NCBI GenBank assembly: GCA_039105265.1
Contig: JAPFFF010000004.1
Location: 3,100,001-3,164,000 of the forward strand
Direction of reading: 5' to 3'
From: Tritrichomonas musculus
Taxonomy: Eukaryota > Parabasalia > Tritrichomonadida > Tritrichomonadidae
DNA: 64,000 nt
Position 1 is the first letter of the stretch; each line of letters opens with the position of its first letter. The notes under the pieces were generated by a model. That model saw only the letters and a list, made by a program, of their open reading frames with translations. It searched no databases and had not been told where the DNA came from. This document shows, in pieces, positions 49,201 through 61,500 of the stretch. Made by a program: the position numbers and the translations under genes.

Positions 49201-52200
49201 TCATCATTTGTTGATTTGGCATTCAAATCAATATCACTTCTATTTAGCATTAAAGAAACAATCTCAGGTTGATTCTCACTGCATGCAATATATAAAGCAT
49301 TACAACCATTTTTATAATCATTTTCAAATCTAACTGAAAGTTTCGTATCTTCAAATTTGGCAATTTCTTCATCATCATTATAATAATGCATTCTTGTTCC
49401 TCGATTTGCTTTCTGTGCTTGAATTTTAGCAATTTTATTAGTTTTATAATTGTCATAAAGATTAGCATGAAGAGTATCTAAGCATGTCAAGTCATCAGCA
49501 TTTGTATACAAATTAACAAGAAGGTCTTCATGTTTAATAAGTTCTTTAACGGCTGTTACATTATGTTCTTGGCATGCAATATGAAGAGAACTTAATCCAA
49601 ACAAATAAGGATCGTTTGTTTGATTCATCGAATTATATGAATAACGTTCATTTACAATCAACGTAATTGAATTGGGATCAAATGTTGTGATTAAATTAGG
49701 ATCGATATTAGACGATGATAGTAACAAAGATGTAATTTTATGGTTATTAGAAATGATTGATGATTGCAAAGTTGTTTTTCCATCGATGTATTCATTAGCA
49801 TTTAAATCAGGAGATTGAATAAGCATCTTTGCAATTTGGTAGTTATCAAGCTTTAATGCATAATTCAAAGGAGTTGTAAATTCAAGTTGTTGTTGTTGCT
49901 GTTGTTGATTATAAAAACGACGATTGGAATTATTATTAATTTTTGTAATACAAAACTTCTTATTTACATCAATATCTTGAACAAATAAAAGTTGACGAAT
50001 AAAATCAATGTTTTGTGAGTTAATTGAATAACCTAAAGGTGTAACTGAATTAGCATCAAGTTGATTAACTTTAAAAGATGGATGATGCAAAAGAATTGAA
50101 AACAATTCGGAATTATTTTTTTGAATTGCATTACGAATTGGATTGTATTGAGATCTAGTAAATACAACTAAATCTTCTCGATTTAATAATAATTTAACAA
50201 TGTCAATTCTATTCCTATCACAAGAGATAGAAAGTGGTGTTTCATCATTAATGTTAGAATAATTAACTTGTGTTTTTTGATTATTTAGAAGCATTTGAGC
50301 TAAATCAGCTTGACCTTGTTGACATGCAATATGTAGTGCTGTATTGTCATAACTTCCTTTAACATTTGGATCAATTTGTGGACTTTGTAATAATGTCTTA
50401 ATTAAGTCATATTTATGATTTTGGCAAGCAATAGTTAAAGCTGTTTCATTCTTCGAAGTTTGAAGATTTATATCAATTTGTGGATGATGAATTAGTAGTT
50501 CAACGCATAATTGTGCATTTGCTAATGCTCTTCGTGATGAATTAAAAGTATAATCATTATCATCATCATCATTGCCAGTATAACGATGAGCCCAAAAAGG
50601 ACGACGACCTGATTGATTATTGTTGTTGTTTCTTGAAGAAGAAATTGAATAAAAGTTTTTATTCATACAAGCGATATGAAGAGGTGAATAAAATGTCTTG
50701 AATTGCTTGCTTTCTATTTGATGAGGTGATGCAACTGTTAATAAATTAACATCAACTTCTGGTCGATTTAATAATAAAGAAACAACTTTATTAAAGCCAT
50801 GTTGACAAGCTACATGAAGTGGTGTTTTTCCATTCTTTGTAAGACAATCTGCTCTTGCTCCTTTCTTTAATAACAATTCAACAACACCTGCATTTCCATA
50901 TTTACAAGCTTCATAAATAGGGGGCTTTTGATACAATGCAATGTTTATGTCTATTTTTTCATGATCAAGAAGCATTTGGCAAAGTTGTTCATTTCCATTT
51001 TTGGCTACAATTAATAATGCTGTTTTTCCACTGTTATTTGTAGCATTAACATCAATGACCGTGTTTTCTAGTAAGCATTTAACAACATCAACACTTTGCT
51101 GAATACAAGCTTTAGATAAAATTGTGTTGCCATCAAAGAACTTGGCATTGATTTGCATATCATCCATATGCTTCAATAATAAAACAACGATTTCTACATT
51201 GTCATTCTTACAGGCAAGTTCAATTGGCGTCTTTTTATCAGTTGTTCGTGAATTGATACATTTGTCACTCTTTGATAAAATTAATTCACATATTCCAACA
51301 TCTCCTTTTTCGCAAGCATAATGAAGAACAGTTCTTCCATCTGATTGAGCAGCATCAACATCAATGTCTTCTACTTCTTCCAATAAAAGTTTGATGATAT
51401 CTGTTCGCCAGATTTCACATGCACATAATAAAGGAGGAACTTCATTTTTATTGGTTGGATTTACTTGGATTCCTTCTTGTTTTATTAAGATTTGAACTAT
51501 TTCATAGCTTCCTTTTTCACAAGCTAATTCGAGTGGAGTTATTTCGTTCCATTTTGCATTTAAATTAATTGGAACTGAAGAATGGTTGACAATTAAGTCA
51601 ACTATTTCTGAATTCTTCTTTTTACAAGCAACATGAAGAGGCGTTTTTCCTTTATTACTTGCTGTGTTTGGATCAACATTATATTTAGTTAATAATTTTT
51701 CAATTATTTCTAAGTTTTCTCCTTTACATGCAGCGTAAAGTAATGATTTATTCATGTTGTCATTATAGTTCAAATCAGTGTTGTCTTCAATTTCATTTGT
51801 TAAAGAATTAAAGATTTCCAAATCACCATTTAAACATGAAATGAAAAGTGGTGTTGTGCCATTCGTTGTCTCTTTTAGATTGATTTGTGAATAATCATGA
51901 ATCTTACTTAATATGTTTCGAACTATATTTTCATTTCGACTTAAACAAGCGAAATAAAGAGGTGTTCGATCATCTTTCGTGTGATGATTTACATCTGCTC
52001 CATGATTAATTAATTCAGTGACCAAATCTTCACAGCCTTTTTCACAAGCATAACAAAGAGGAGTCCTTCCATCATCTGAAGCATCATCACATTCAATTTC
52101 ATCGATATGAACCAAAATTTCAGCAATGTCCATTCTTAAAAATTCACAAGAAATCAACAAAGCTGATTTTTTATCATTTGTTTTAGCGTTGAAATCAATC

Positions 52201-55200
52201 AAATTTTCATTTGATTTTTTATTCTTTTTACTTTTACTCTTTTTACTTTTGCTTTCATTGTAATCTATTAATAATTCAACAATTTCTTTGTTTCCTTTTT
52301 CACAAGCAATAATTAACGGAGTCTTTCCTAATTTTGTTGCTGCATTAACTTCGATTTTATCGTATTCTAATAATGTCTTTACGATATCAATCATGTTGAA
52401 TTCACAAGCAACGTAAAGGACAGACTTTTTATTTGATAATTGAGCATTAATATCAATTTCTGTGTGCTTCAAAAGGAGGTTAAAAATGTCAACTCTTCTC
52501 ATTTCGCAAGCTATTATCAAAGGAGGTTTTCCATTGTTTCCTGGCAAGTTTGGATCAATGTCGGATTGTTTTGAACTTCCTTTTTTCTTCTTGCTTTTAG
52601 AATTGGTATTTACATCGATGTTTAGTAATAAACTAACCATTTTATAGTTTCCATGAGAAAGAGCAATTTGAAGAGGAGTTTTTCCACGCGATGTTTTAGC
52701 ATTCAAATCGAAAGGCTGTGAAATATTTGGATGATCGATCAATAAATCAACAGTTCCTTCCTTATTTGAGTTGCAAGCTAAATGAAGCAATGTCTCTTCT
52801 TCACCGGAAGTTTTCATGTCAGTTTCAATATCAGATTGATCTAATAAAAGTGAAACAACTTCAGTGTGGCCATTAAAAACAGCATATTGTAAAGGTGTCC
52901 ACTTTTTGACAGCTTCCTTCAAGTTGATATCGATTTTGTATTCATCTCTTAATAAGAAAGAGACAATTTTTGGATTGCCTGATATGCATGCAAAATGAAG
53001 AGGAGTGAAGCCTTTATATTCACCTTTTGTCACTTTTCCGTTGAATTTAACGGCTTTTTTCCTTTGTTCAACAATTGTTTCAACGGTTTCAAAGTTGCCA
53101 CTTAAACAGGCTAAATGAATCGGCCGAATTCCTTCAGCTGTCTTGTCATTAACGTCAAATAACTTTTTCTGAAGAAAATTATCGACTATTTTGGCAAGTC
53201 CAAAACGACATGCGACATGAAGAAGACTTTCTTGTTCTTGTTCATGATAAATGTTGGTCTGCTTGTCTTTGGAGAGCTCAATCTTGTCATTATTAAGGAG
53301 CAAAAGAGCTGTTCTCGAGTTTCTGTTATTAATGCAATATTCAAGTGGAGTCTTATTGAAATAGCCTTTATTAACGTCAGTATTGGTGAACTCTAACATG
53401 TAGCCAACGCCAATTTCATTATTTGACTTGCAAAACAGGCTTAATAAAGAATCTGTGCTTGCTCCTTCCTTTAATAAATGTGGAATAATGTCAAAGTAAC
53501 TTCTTGAAATACATTTCTTCGTGTAAATGTCAAGTTGCTCATAATTATCGAAATAATTGTAATCTTTGTTTTTGAAATTCAATAAGAAATTTTTAAGATA
53601 ATCGTATAATTCAAATTTGTGTAATTGAATACATAATGACATCATTTCGTTAAGAGGATTTATTAAGTCATTCCATCTTAAATCAATTTCTTTTTCTCTA
53701 TAATTACTATTATTCGAATCATCATCATCATCATAGTCGCTGTAATTTTCATAATCTTCATCAACAATATCAGAATTTTCATCATCACTATTTCTTTTGT
53801 TTTTTGTATCGTTTTTAAGATTTTTTATAACCTTTTTTACTAACGAATCTATGTAAAGTTTAATGATTTGCTCATTTTGGCCCAAAACAATATATGAGGG
53901 GAGAGATGTAGATTGCTTAATTTTTTGATTAAATAGCTTTCCATTTAAATATTTATATATATTTATGCTTCCAAAAAACGCTGCTAACTCAATGACTGAG
54001 CAACCACTTAAAGCCGAAATACATGAAGCATCGCCAATTTCTTTTGGAATGGTGTAAGAATCAATTATTGTGTTTTTATTGACTTTTTCTCTCTTTCTTT
54101 CATTTTTGTTTGCTTTGATTTTTTCAGAAACTTGCTTTCGTAGATAATTTTTGAAATCATCTATTTGATCATTAATAATCATATTCAAAAAATCATTATC
54201 AAAGCAAAATCCTTCTTCAACTTTTTTCTGATGGTTTTCAACGTATTCCTTGGTCTTGTTTTCATTTATTTGTTGGCCAGCTTTTTTATTTTTCTTTTTT
54301 CCCTGTTTGCTGGAACTCTTGCCTAGCATTGGAACATCTTCTCTAATTAACATATTTTTTTCTTTAAAATATTTATCAACCATATCTTGTGGATAAAAGT
54401 GAAGGAAATATTCTGGACAATTAAACTTATGCATATTATTTGAGTGATTGGTGTTTTGATCATCTTCTTTTTGAAGTTTTTGTAATGTTAGTATTTTATT
54501 AGTTAATAAATTATTAATAAGATAAAATGTTTCTTGGCGACGATTGAAAATAGTACTGCATTCACTCTTAATATTTGAATATTTTTTAATAATATAATTT
54601 ATAAAATTATTTAAATACGTGTTTGGTTCTTTATCATTTTCTTCTTCTTTTTCTTCTTCTTCTTCATTGCTGGAATCTAAATCTTTGATAAGCTGGATGA
54701 TTAAATCAATTTTTTGCTGATGCACTTGAAGTTCTTTTATATCTTGAAACTTGCTAGATAATGTATTTACAATTACGTTGTAAAATAATTTGCTTAATGA
54801 TTTTTTATCAATATATTTCAAACTAATCTTTTTCTCTTCTCTGTTACTATCAATATCTTCGTTGTCATCTTTTTCTTCCTTTTTTTTTGATTTATTATTT
54901 TTATTTTTCGATTTTTTACCTTTGTTTTGGTTAGACATTGAACTTTCATTCGATATTAGCTTTTGTTTGATTTGAGTAGAAATATCTTCGTAATTTGAAA
55001 ATGACAACTTATGAATTAAAGTTGAGATCTCGATTAAAAACTGAATTGATGGATGTTGATCAATTTGATGATCATCACATTCGCGTTTGTAAGAGAATGA
55101 ATTCAATTTTGTTTGTAAACATTCAGATTTTATTTGATTTGATAATTCTTGCAAGTATGCAAAATTTTCATCAGTAATTTCATATTCATTTCCTTGGAAA

Positions 55201-55385
55201 ATGTCTTTGGTTACCTGATAAAAATCGTTTCCTTGCTTAATTTGGATTGATCTTTGGTTACGATTTTCCAAAAAATCAGTAGATAATGATGCTGACCTGT
55301 ATAAATTCCTAAAGTTAGATTCGATAAATTTTCGATTACATTCTATTGGTAAATCATTTAAAAGGACAACAAAGTCATTTTCCAT
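46290..55385 (-). CDS. Giant ankyrin-repeat protein 1
   Basis: From the ATG at 55385 (MENDFVVLLNDLPIECNRKF) the frame runs 3031 codons without interruption. Residues 1-145 form a conserved head shared with the next gene (IFQGNEYEITDENFAYLQEL), resembling the BTB-like heads of trichomonad ankyrin proteins. Lys/Glu-rich linkers and a helical DUF3447-like region follow (to about 690). Then ankyrin repeats run almost to the end, probably around sixty. Examples are TPLHVACKKKNSEIVDLIVN and SALHEACISADSITIMSILT. Interspersed are Asp/Asn-rich inserts and a Gln run near residue 1830. There is no signal peptide or membrane segment. The role is likely cytosolic scaffolding, and the partner is unknown. 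The C-terminus is TPLMIAAIEGRKAIVELLLR and a short capping helix. Confidence 0.9.
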   Translation of the reverse strand: MENDFVVLLNDLPIECNRKFIESNFRNLYRSASLSTDFLENRNQRSIQIKQGNDFYQVTKDIFQGNEYEITDENFAYLQELSNQIKSECLQTKLNSFSYKRECDDHQIDQHPSIQFLIEISTLIHKLSFSNYEDISTQIKQKLISNESSMSNQNKGKKSKNKNNKSKKKEEKDDNEDIDSNREEKKISLKYIDKKSLSKLFYNVIVNTLSSKFQDIKELQVHQQKIDLIIQLIKDLDSSNEEEEEKEEENDKEPNTYLNNFINYIIKKYSNIKSECSTIFNRRQETFYLINNLLTNKILTLQKLQKEDDQNTNHSNNMHKFNCPEYFLHFYPQDMVDKYFKEKNMLIREDVPMLGKSSSKQGKKKNKKAGQQINENKTKEYVENHQKKVEEGFCFDNDFLNMIINDQIDDFKNYLRKQVSEKIKANKNERKREKVNKNTIIDSYTIPKEIGDASCISALSGCSVIELAAFFGSINIYKYLNGKLFNQKIKQSTSLPSYIVLGQNEQIIKLYIDSLVKKVIKNLKNDTKNKRNSDDENSDIVDEDYENYSDYDDDDDSNNSNYREKEIDLRWNDLINPLNEMMSLCIQLHKFELYDYLKNFLLNFKNKDYNYFDNYEQLDIYTKKCISRSYFDIIPHLLKEGASTDSLLSLFCKSNNEIGVGYMLEFTNTDVNKGYFNKTPLEYCINNRNSRTALLLLNNDKIELSKDKQTNIYHEQEQESLLHVACRFGLAKIVDNFLQKKLFDVNDKTAEGIRPIHLACLSGNFETVETIVEQRKKAVKFNGKVTKGEYKGFTPLHFACISGNPKIVSFLLRDEYKIDINLKEAVKKWTPLQYAVFNGHTEVVSLLLDQSDIETDMKTSGEEETLLHLACNSNKEGTVDLLIDHPNISQPFDLNAKTSRGKTPLQIALSHGNYKMVSLLLNIDVNTNSKSKKKKGSSKQSDIDPNLPGNNGKPPLIIACEMRRVDIFNLLLKHTEIDINAQLSNKKSVLYVACEFNMIDIVKTLLEYDKIEVNAATKLGKTPLIIACEKGNKEIVELLIDYNESKSKKSKSKKNKKSNENLIDFNAKTNDKKSALLISCEFLRMDIAEILVHIDEIECDDASDDGRTPLCYACEKGCEDLVTELINHGADVNHHTKDDRTPLYFACLSRNENIVRNILSKIHDYSQINLKETTNGTTPLFISCLNGDLEIFNSLTNEIEDNTDLNYNDNMNKSLLYAACKGENLEIIEKLLTKYNVDPNTASNKGKTPLHVACKKKNSEIVDLIVNHSSVPINLNAKWNEITPLELACEKGSYEIVQILIKQEGIQVNPTNKNEVPPLLCACEIWRTDIIKLLLEEVEDIDVDAAQSDGRTVLHYACEKGDVGICELILSKSDKCINSRTTDKKTPIELACKNDNVEIVVLLLKHMDDMQINAKFFDGNTILSKACIQQSVDVVKCLLENTVIDVNATNNSGKTALLIVAKNGNEQLCQMLLDHEKIDINIALYQKPPIYEACKYGNAGVVELLLKKGARADCLTKNGKTPLHVACQHGFNKVVSLLLNRPEVDVNLLTVASPHQIESKQFKTFYSPLHIACMNKNFYSISSSRNNNNNQSGRRPFWAHRYTGNDDDDNDYTFNSSRRALANAQLCVELLIHHPQIDINLQTSKNETALTIACQNHKYDLIKTLLQSPQIDPNVKGSYDNTALHIACQQGQADLAQMLLNNQKTQVNYSNINDETPLSISCDRNRIDIVKLLLNREDLVVFTRSQYNPIRNAIQKNNSELFSILLHHPSFKVNQLDANSVTPLGYSINSQNIDFIRQLLFVQDIDVNKKFCITKINNNSNRRFYNQQQQQQQLEFTTPLNYALKLDNYQIAKMLIQSPDLNANEYIDGKTTLQSSIISNNHKITSLLLSSSNIDPNLITTFDPNSITLIVNERYSYNSMNQTNDPYLFGLSSLHIACQEHNVTAVKELIKHEDLLVNLYTNADDLTCLDTLHANLYDNYKTNKIAKIQAQKANRGTRMHYYNDDEEIAKFEDTKLSVRFENDYKNGCNALYIACSENQPEIVSLMLNRSDIDLNAKSTNDELTPLHIAVKKGYLKIVELLLSDERCDADVTSKDGTNILNFACQSHNIELLKMILTTRKSLLNSKNVNGDTPLHYVCRSNDSEILTILLNEADQESFDINVRNENGDSPLHYAAKHDVPERLYRIPKKNSFNNDDNDNDNNYNYIDEYKTKTVFGILLDNGADYNASNLYGQTPLYFACQSQCYNNINILLQLPDILIDGPLSDNKSTPLVALMSSAIELNYKDPRLSKDEDSNKMNNQPLSNRFGRFSNFGGFNDDDDDIQVRQCHMNIPNGLIRTVNKMLDHGANYKVANEDGISLLHFGIICRSKKLVEFVFNKTKDDDNELQSILNYHSIFGDPINLAIDNWSSEVMPLLCQRKKMIKFSDENRDEIIYKAAFHNDPYSILLLLLKNKDEQKDPNLEFNVNHCSDKNNNTPLHIAANKQSPISVCILANYSETELNVLNSKGKSALHEACISADSITIMSILTKVDLKDILNLYKKYKVINNEVFRQFLKSKLSSLNDRIDINLATKGMTRREFFRRERQKILEKDPTVERFHIYYNEPRFNIGFTALHICISRQILDVVEKILKFPKLDINAYSEHGDTAASIAAKNWNENIVLMLLDYPGINLNFVSKDDDEYDDGYDDYGNHKKPEDEEPDPNRPAHTLTSEEIYEIKRKKRNQNRTLLHAACQMNSIEIAKRLLKMSEEGIFDINGVDGFDGMAPLHYICQNGSKELLDLFIDYEKKHPDVIDWNIKNKNGMTPLHFAARAKQADIVNILINNEIVCPHVDINAVATGEFENGRTPISFACEKGLLDIVKLLLDDKSDEEKDVFSFDSAKNKKKVKRGALCGAQSTCNLEIKAQGAHQKGMTPLHYACKGTSVELVKMLLDHGGLSVINTRANGKSCLFLACKHNRFEIVKLLLEQKDIDLNIKTPRGLTPLMIAAIEGRKAIVELLLRQRKIDVNALTVDGQNAKGMAKNQDIIDLFDRFA

Positions 55386-55529
55386 TTTCAAAAAATTTAT
55401 TTATTATCGGTGAATTATTTATTACGAAAAGTGAAATGGTAATAATTCATCGTCTCTCCCTTTCCTCAGTTTTTCTATTGTTTATGAATTATTTTATCAG
55501 AACAGTGAATTCATCATAAATACCAAAAA
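55386..55529. promoter_or_regulatory. 144-bp divergent promoter between the two giant ankyrin genes
   Basis: Both genes start within 144 bp of each other, so the stretch must carry both promoters. The word TGAATTATTT occurs in direct orientation at 55411-55420 and 55485-55494, with an inverted partial copy (AATAATTCA) at 55441-55449. A pyrimidine tract (CTCTCCCTTTCCTC) sits in the middle. TCATCATAAATACC precedes the plus-strand ATG, and TCACCGATAATAAATAAA precedes the minus-strand one, both TCA-type initiator candidates. Shared words suggest co-regulation of the two paralogues. Confidence 0.55.
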
Positions 55530-58500
55530 ATGGAAAATGACTTTGTTGTACTTTTAAATGACCTCCAAATTAAATGCAATAAGAAATTTGTTGAATCCAA
55601 CTTTGAAGAATTTTATCGTTCAGCAAGCTCAGGCAATCAACTTAAAATTCAAATTGAAGGAGGAAGTGATTTTATCGAAGTGACAAAAAGCATTTTCCAA
55701 GGAAAACACTACGAAATTACAAATGAAAATTACATGTATCTTGATGAATTATCGCATCAAATAAAGTCCAAAAGCTTACAAACAAAATTGAATTCATTTT
55801 ATTACAAACACGAGTGCGATGTTCATCAAATTGATCAGCACCCTTCAATTAAATTTTTAGTCGAAATTTCCTCATTAGTTCATAAATTGTCGATATCAAA
55901 CTACGAAGACATTTCAACTCAAATTAAGCAAAAGCTCGCACCATTAACCAATGAAATTAAAAAATCGGAACAAATTGATAAATCTGATGAAAATAAGAAT
56001 AGTCAATCGGATAAAGATGATGATAAATCGGAAAATGAAGAAGAAAGTGAAGAAGAAAATGAAGAATTCAAAACTCTGTCTTTGGCGAAAATTGGAAATA
56101 AATCGTTAAATAAATTGTTTTATTTTGAAATTGTCAACACGTTGTCTATAGGATTTAATTCAATTGAACAACTTAAAGAAAATCAAAATAAAATTCAAAT
56201 TATAATACAAATTTTGCAGGAACTTGATTTAGAAAATCAATCTAAATACAATTCAGAAGGAAAAATCTTCTTTAATAATTTTATTAATTATGTCATTGAA
56301 AAATATATAAAAATCAAAAATCAAAAAAATTCTATTACAAATTATCGTCAAGAAACTTTATATCTAATTCATTATCTACTTTCAAAAAAACTAATTGAAA
56401 TATCGCAGATTCATCAAAGCAATGATCCCATTGAGTTGTACTTTCTTGAATTTTTCTCACAATCAGATATTAATCAATTCTTTAATGATAATGAATCAAT
56501 AGTTGAATTTTTAGAAAATAATACTAATGAATCTAAGCCAAAAAATAAAGGCCAAAATAAAAACAAAAATAAAAAGAAACAGCAAGATAATGACGATGAG
56601 AATAAAAACACCTTATTTATTGATTTTCTTTCGACAAGTATTTCAAATGGTTTACTCACAGATAATGAACTTATCAATACCTTTTTAGACGATGATATCA
56701 ATAAGTTTAAAAAATCATTCAATGACAATTCCATCAATTCATTTATCTTCCCAACAGATATTTCGAATATTTCTTGTTTGTCAGCATTACATAATATTTC
56801 GCTTATCGAACTTTCAGCATATTTTGGAAGTCAAAACATTTTTGAATATTTAAACAATAAAAGGATTAAAAAGGAAATCGATGAATCGCCAAATCTTCCT
56901 TCAATTGTTATCATTGGTCAACATCCACAAGTTATTAAATCTTTTTTGAGTGGGATTAATTCCACTGACAGTGATTTGATATTTGAAATGTTATCTTTCT
57001 GTAATGATCATCATTTTAAAGATACTTATGAAATGATCATCAATACAATTAACAATTGCCCCAAGCCAGAAGTCAAAGAACTTGATCAATATGCTGAAAA
57101 ATGTGTTGTAAGAAGTTACTTTGATATCATTCCGGATTTATTGATGGAAGGTGCAAGTATTAATAATATTTTAAATTTGTTTTGCAAATCAAATAATGAA
57201 GTTGGAATTGAATACATACTCGAATTTTCATATATCAATGTAAATGCAACCTTAAATAATACAACGCCGCTTGAATATTGCCTAAATAATAAAAATCATC
57301 TTGGATGTATTTTATTGATTAAGAACGATTCCATTAATCTTCAAGCGATTGATAGTAAATCAGCTACAGGAGAAACAATTCTTCACACTTCATGTCGTTT
57401 AGGATTATCTAAAGTTGTTTCATATCTTCTTCGTAATTTTTTATATGATGTCAATCTTCCGACCAAAGATGGCGTTTTTCCAATTCATTTTGCTTGTTTA
57501 AGTGGTGATTATGATACTGTAACATCTGTAATTCGAGCTAAAAAAGTTCATCTTCGTACCAAAGTCAAATCAGGACCATTCATGAAGCGAACAGTTTTAC
57601 ATTTTGCTAGTTGCTCTGGAAATGCTCGTATTATTACATTGCTACTTGATTCTGATAGTCGCCTTGATATCAACGATGTTGATTATAAAGGACGAACTCC
57701 GTTAATATATGCGATTAAAGGCAATTTTGTTAACTGTGTTCACGTGCTGTTAGAACAAGAAAACGTTGATATCAATCAAGAGTATAAAAATAACAATCTA
57801 CTTCAATATGCATGTTATAAGAACAAAAATGAAGTTTTTGATGTTCTTCTTAATGATATTGTGTTTGATCCTGACCAACCATCATCAGATGGACGAGTTA
57901 TTCTTGTTGTTGCAATTGAAAATCATAATGCTCATATGGTCAAGTCCATTTTAGACAAATATGAGCATAATGTCAATGTAAACATTGATACAAATGATGG
58001 CAAAACGCCATTAATAATTGCTTGTGAATTAGGAGATTTAGAAATTGTCAAATTATTACTTGACCATGATGATATAGATCTAAGTAAGCCAGCATCTTCT
58101 GATGGTACCACTCCATTTATGGCTGCTGCAAAATCAGGAAATGTTGAATTAATAGAACTTCTAAGACAAAATTCTGACGAAATTGATATTTATGCATTGA
58201 ATAAAGTTGAAATGAATGCTATTCACATGGCATTCTTTGCGGAAAAAATAGAAGCCATAAATTACTTACTTCCTTTGTTCATTGATAAACTTAATGATAA
58301 GACAAAGAATGGTGAAACTTTATTCCAAATTGCTTGCAAGAGAGGAAGTGTTAAATTATCCAAACTTTTAATTAATCAGCCAGGAGTTGACATTAATGTT
58401 TGCGATAATGAAGGAATGACGCCATTTTTATGGGGTGTTAAAGAAGGCAAATTTGAACTCATTAAAGCATTGGTTGAAAGTAATAAATGTAATATTAATG

Positions 58501-61500
58501 ATAGTGCCAAAGATGGAAAGAATGCATTTTTAATTGCAGTTGAATTACAAAATATGGAACTTATTAAATACTTCATTGATCTTTATTCGCAATACAACAA
58601 ACCTAAATCAAAAAGCAAAAGTAAAAGTAAAAAGAATAAACAAAATGAAAACAATAATTTATGTGTTGATATAAATGCAAAAACAGCTGAAGATAGAAGT
58701 GCTTTGTTTATTGCATTAAAACTGAAAAATAGAGAAATTTTACATGAATTAATTCGTTGTCCTTTGATTGACATAAATGAAGATTCACGAGAACGAACTT
58801 TCCTCTGCAAAGTTGTCAAGAAAATGACAAGAAATAATTTTGGAATTTCATTTAGTTATAATGAAATATTGGATCTTGCCCTTAATAGAAATGATTTGGA
58901 TGTAAATAAGCCAAGCAGAAAATATGATGACCAAACTTGCTTACACGTGGCTTGCAAGTCATCCAATCATAATATTAGATTAGTGAATAAGTTGCTGAAA
59001 ATTAAAGGAATCAACGTAAACGCACAAAGTAAAGAAGGAACGCCACTTTTCTTATTAATTAAATATCAAAGCTCCTACTTCAAAGGAAAAGATGGTATAA
59101 ACAATAATAATAAATTTATTAGAAATAATATTAATAATGATAAAGATGAAAATAGTGATGAAAATGAAAGTAATAATGAAGAAGAAAACGAAAATGAAAA
59201 TAATGATGAAGAAGAAAGCGAAAATGAAAGCAACAATGATAATGAAGGAATGAATGTTAATATTAACCATAACATGAATGATGATGATATTAATGAAGAA
59301 GAAGAAGAAGAAGTCATAAAAAATAATATGAATGCTGTTAGTAGAGGTTCAGATGAAATTAATGAAAATAATTATTGGTGTGATATCTTGAATTATCCAA
59401 AGCTTGATATTAATAAAGGAGGTGATCCATCATTTGAAGATAATGACATTAATCAGCCATTTGGAATGCATAGAGCAAAGAAAGATACTACTAAGAAGAT
59501 TGAATATGAAACCCCACTCGAACTTGCCATTCTAACAAACTGCAACGAAATTGCAGAAGCTATACTCTCTATTAAAGGAGTTGATATAAACTCAAGTTTC
59601 AATTTAATGAAACAAACGCCATTACATTTAGCCATTACTCATGATAATTACAATCTTGCAAGTAAGCTCATCTCAACTAAAGGAATCAAGCTTGATATTC
59701 AAGATAAAGCAGGTTCAACACCGCTTTTATTGGCGCTTCGATCAAGTAATCCAAAGATAGCAGATATTACATTAACTTTGCTCAAAAGAAAGGATGTGAT
59801 CAAAAGCATTAATCTTTCAAATAATAAAGAGAAAATCACTCCATTTTTAGTTGCTGTTTCGAATCCAAGCCGGCAAATCTTTGATTCAATTATTGAAATC
59901 AAAGACATTGATTTGGAATCAGTTGATAAGAAAGGAAGAACTGCGCTTTATTTACTCGCTAAAAATATAAATAGAAATGATATTAACGATATTGAAGAGA
60001 GAATTGTAATTCTCCATCAGAAATGTCCATCTTTATTAAACTTACCAAATAATTCGGGAAAAACACCTCTCTTTCGTTCCATTTCTAGAATTGACAGAAA
60101 TTCAAAGAAAGCTATTGATATCGTTTCTTATTTCCTTGATCAAGACGACATTGATCTTTCAGTACCTGATGATTTTAATATTAGCAAGAAAGCAACAGAT
60201 AAGAAGCCACTCGTAAAATATACTTCATTGCTTCATGTTGCTTGCTCGCAATCAATTCCAATGATTGTTGAAAAACTAATTCCAAAAATGAGAAATTATT
60301 ATAATGAAAAGGAGAAAGAAGAAAACATTTTCACACAGAAAAATGAAAGTGGAAATACAATATTAAATATTGCTTGCTCTAAAAGGGATCTTAAAACAGT
60401 TGATAAAATTATTAATTATGTAATGAATCCAGATAATGGAATTGATTATAATAATCCCGATGAATTTGATATTAATCAAGAATCATCATGCAAAGTAGCT
60501 CCATTGCATTCAATATGCCAAATTGATTCAGATGAATTACTTTTACCTGTATTAAATAAAATTTTATCAATTGAGTCATTGGATATTAATTCAAAGGCTT
60601 CAAATGGATTTGAAACAGCTCTTCATTTTGCTTGCTTGCAAAATAATAAAACTATTGTTGATACCTTAATTAAATATCCTTCAATAGATCCAAATGCTCG
60701 TGATAACAACGGAAACACTCCGCTTTTAATAGCAGCGTTAAAAGATGAATATGGCATTATTAAACGATTATTGAGACTTGAATCAATTGATGTTAATTTA
60801 TCACTTCCGCTGAGTAACAAAACACCTTTATATATAGCATGTGAACGATGGAATTTTAAGATAGTAAAACTTTTACTAAATGATCAGCGAACGTTAGTTA
60901 ATTGTCAAGAATATCCATCAGGAAAGACACCTTTAATGCACACAATTAATGAATTTAAAGCTGATTTATTCCATATTATTTTAAATGATGATCGAATTGA
61001 TATTAACGTTTCAGATAAGGATAAATTGACAGTTCTTCATTATGCATGTATAATTGGAAAAATAGATTTTATTAAAGATATAATATCATTGAAAAAAGAT
61101 GGAAACCTTTCTTTATATTTGAATGCACAAACAAAAGAAGGATTGACACCGCTTCATTATGCTTGCAAGTCGAATAATAAAGAAGCAATTTTATTCTTAT
61201 TAGGAATGAAAAATAATATAGATATAAATATCCGCGATAATAAAGGACGTACAGCTCTTGATCTTTATTTGAATAATCCAGGTGGATTGTTTGATGACGA
61301 AGTTCGTAAAGCATTTGATAAATATGATAAAAGCAAGCAAATTCAAACAAATGCTAATATTATTGAAATTTGTGAAAATGGACATTATGATATGATTAAA
61401 TATATAATGTCATCTAACTTCATTTTTGATGTCAATGATAACAGTATGAATGATGAAAAGTTAGCTTTATTACATTATTTATGCAAAAATCAAAAAGTTG

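Noticed and set aside
46336..55177. Plus-strand frames of 60-105 codons opposite giant ankyrin gene 1
   Set aside because: Ankyrin-coding DNA leaves antisense frames open; none has a start context or recognisable product.
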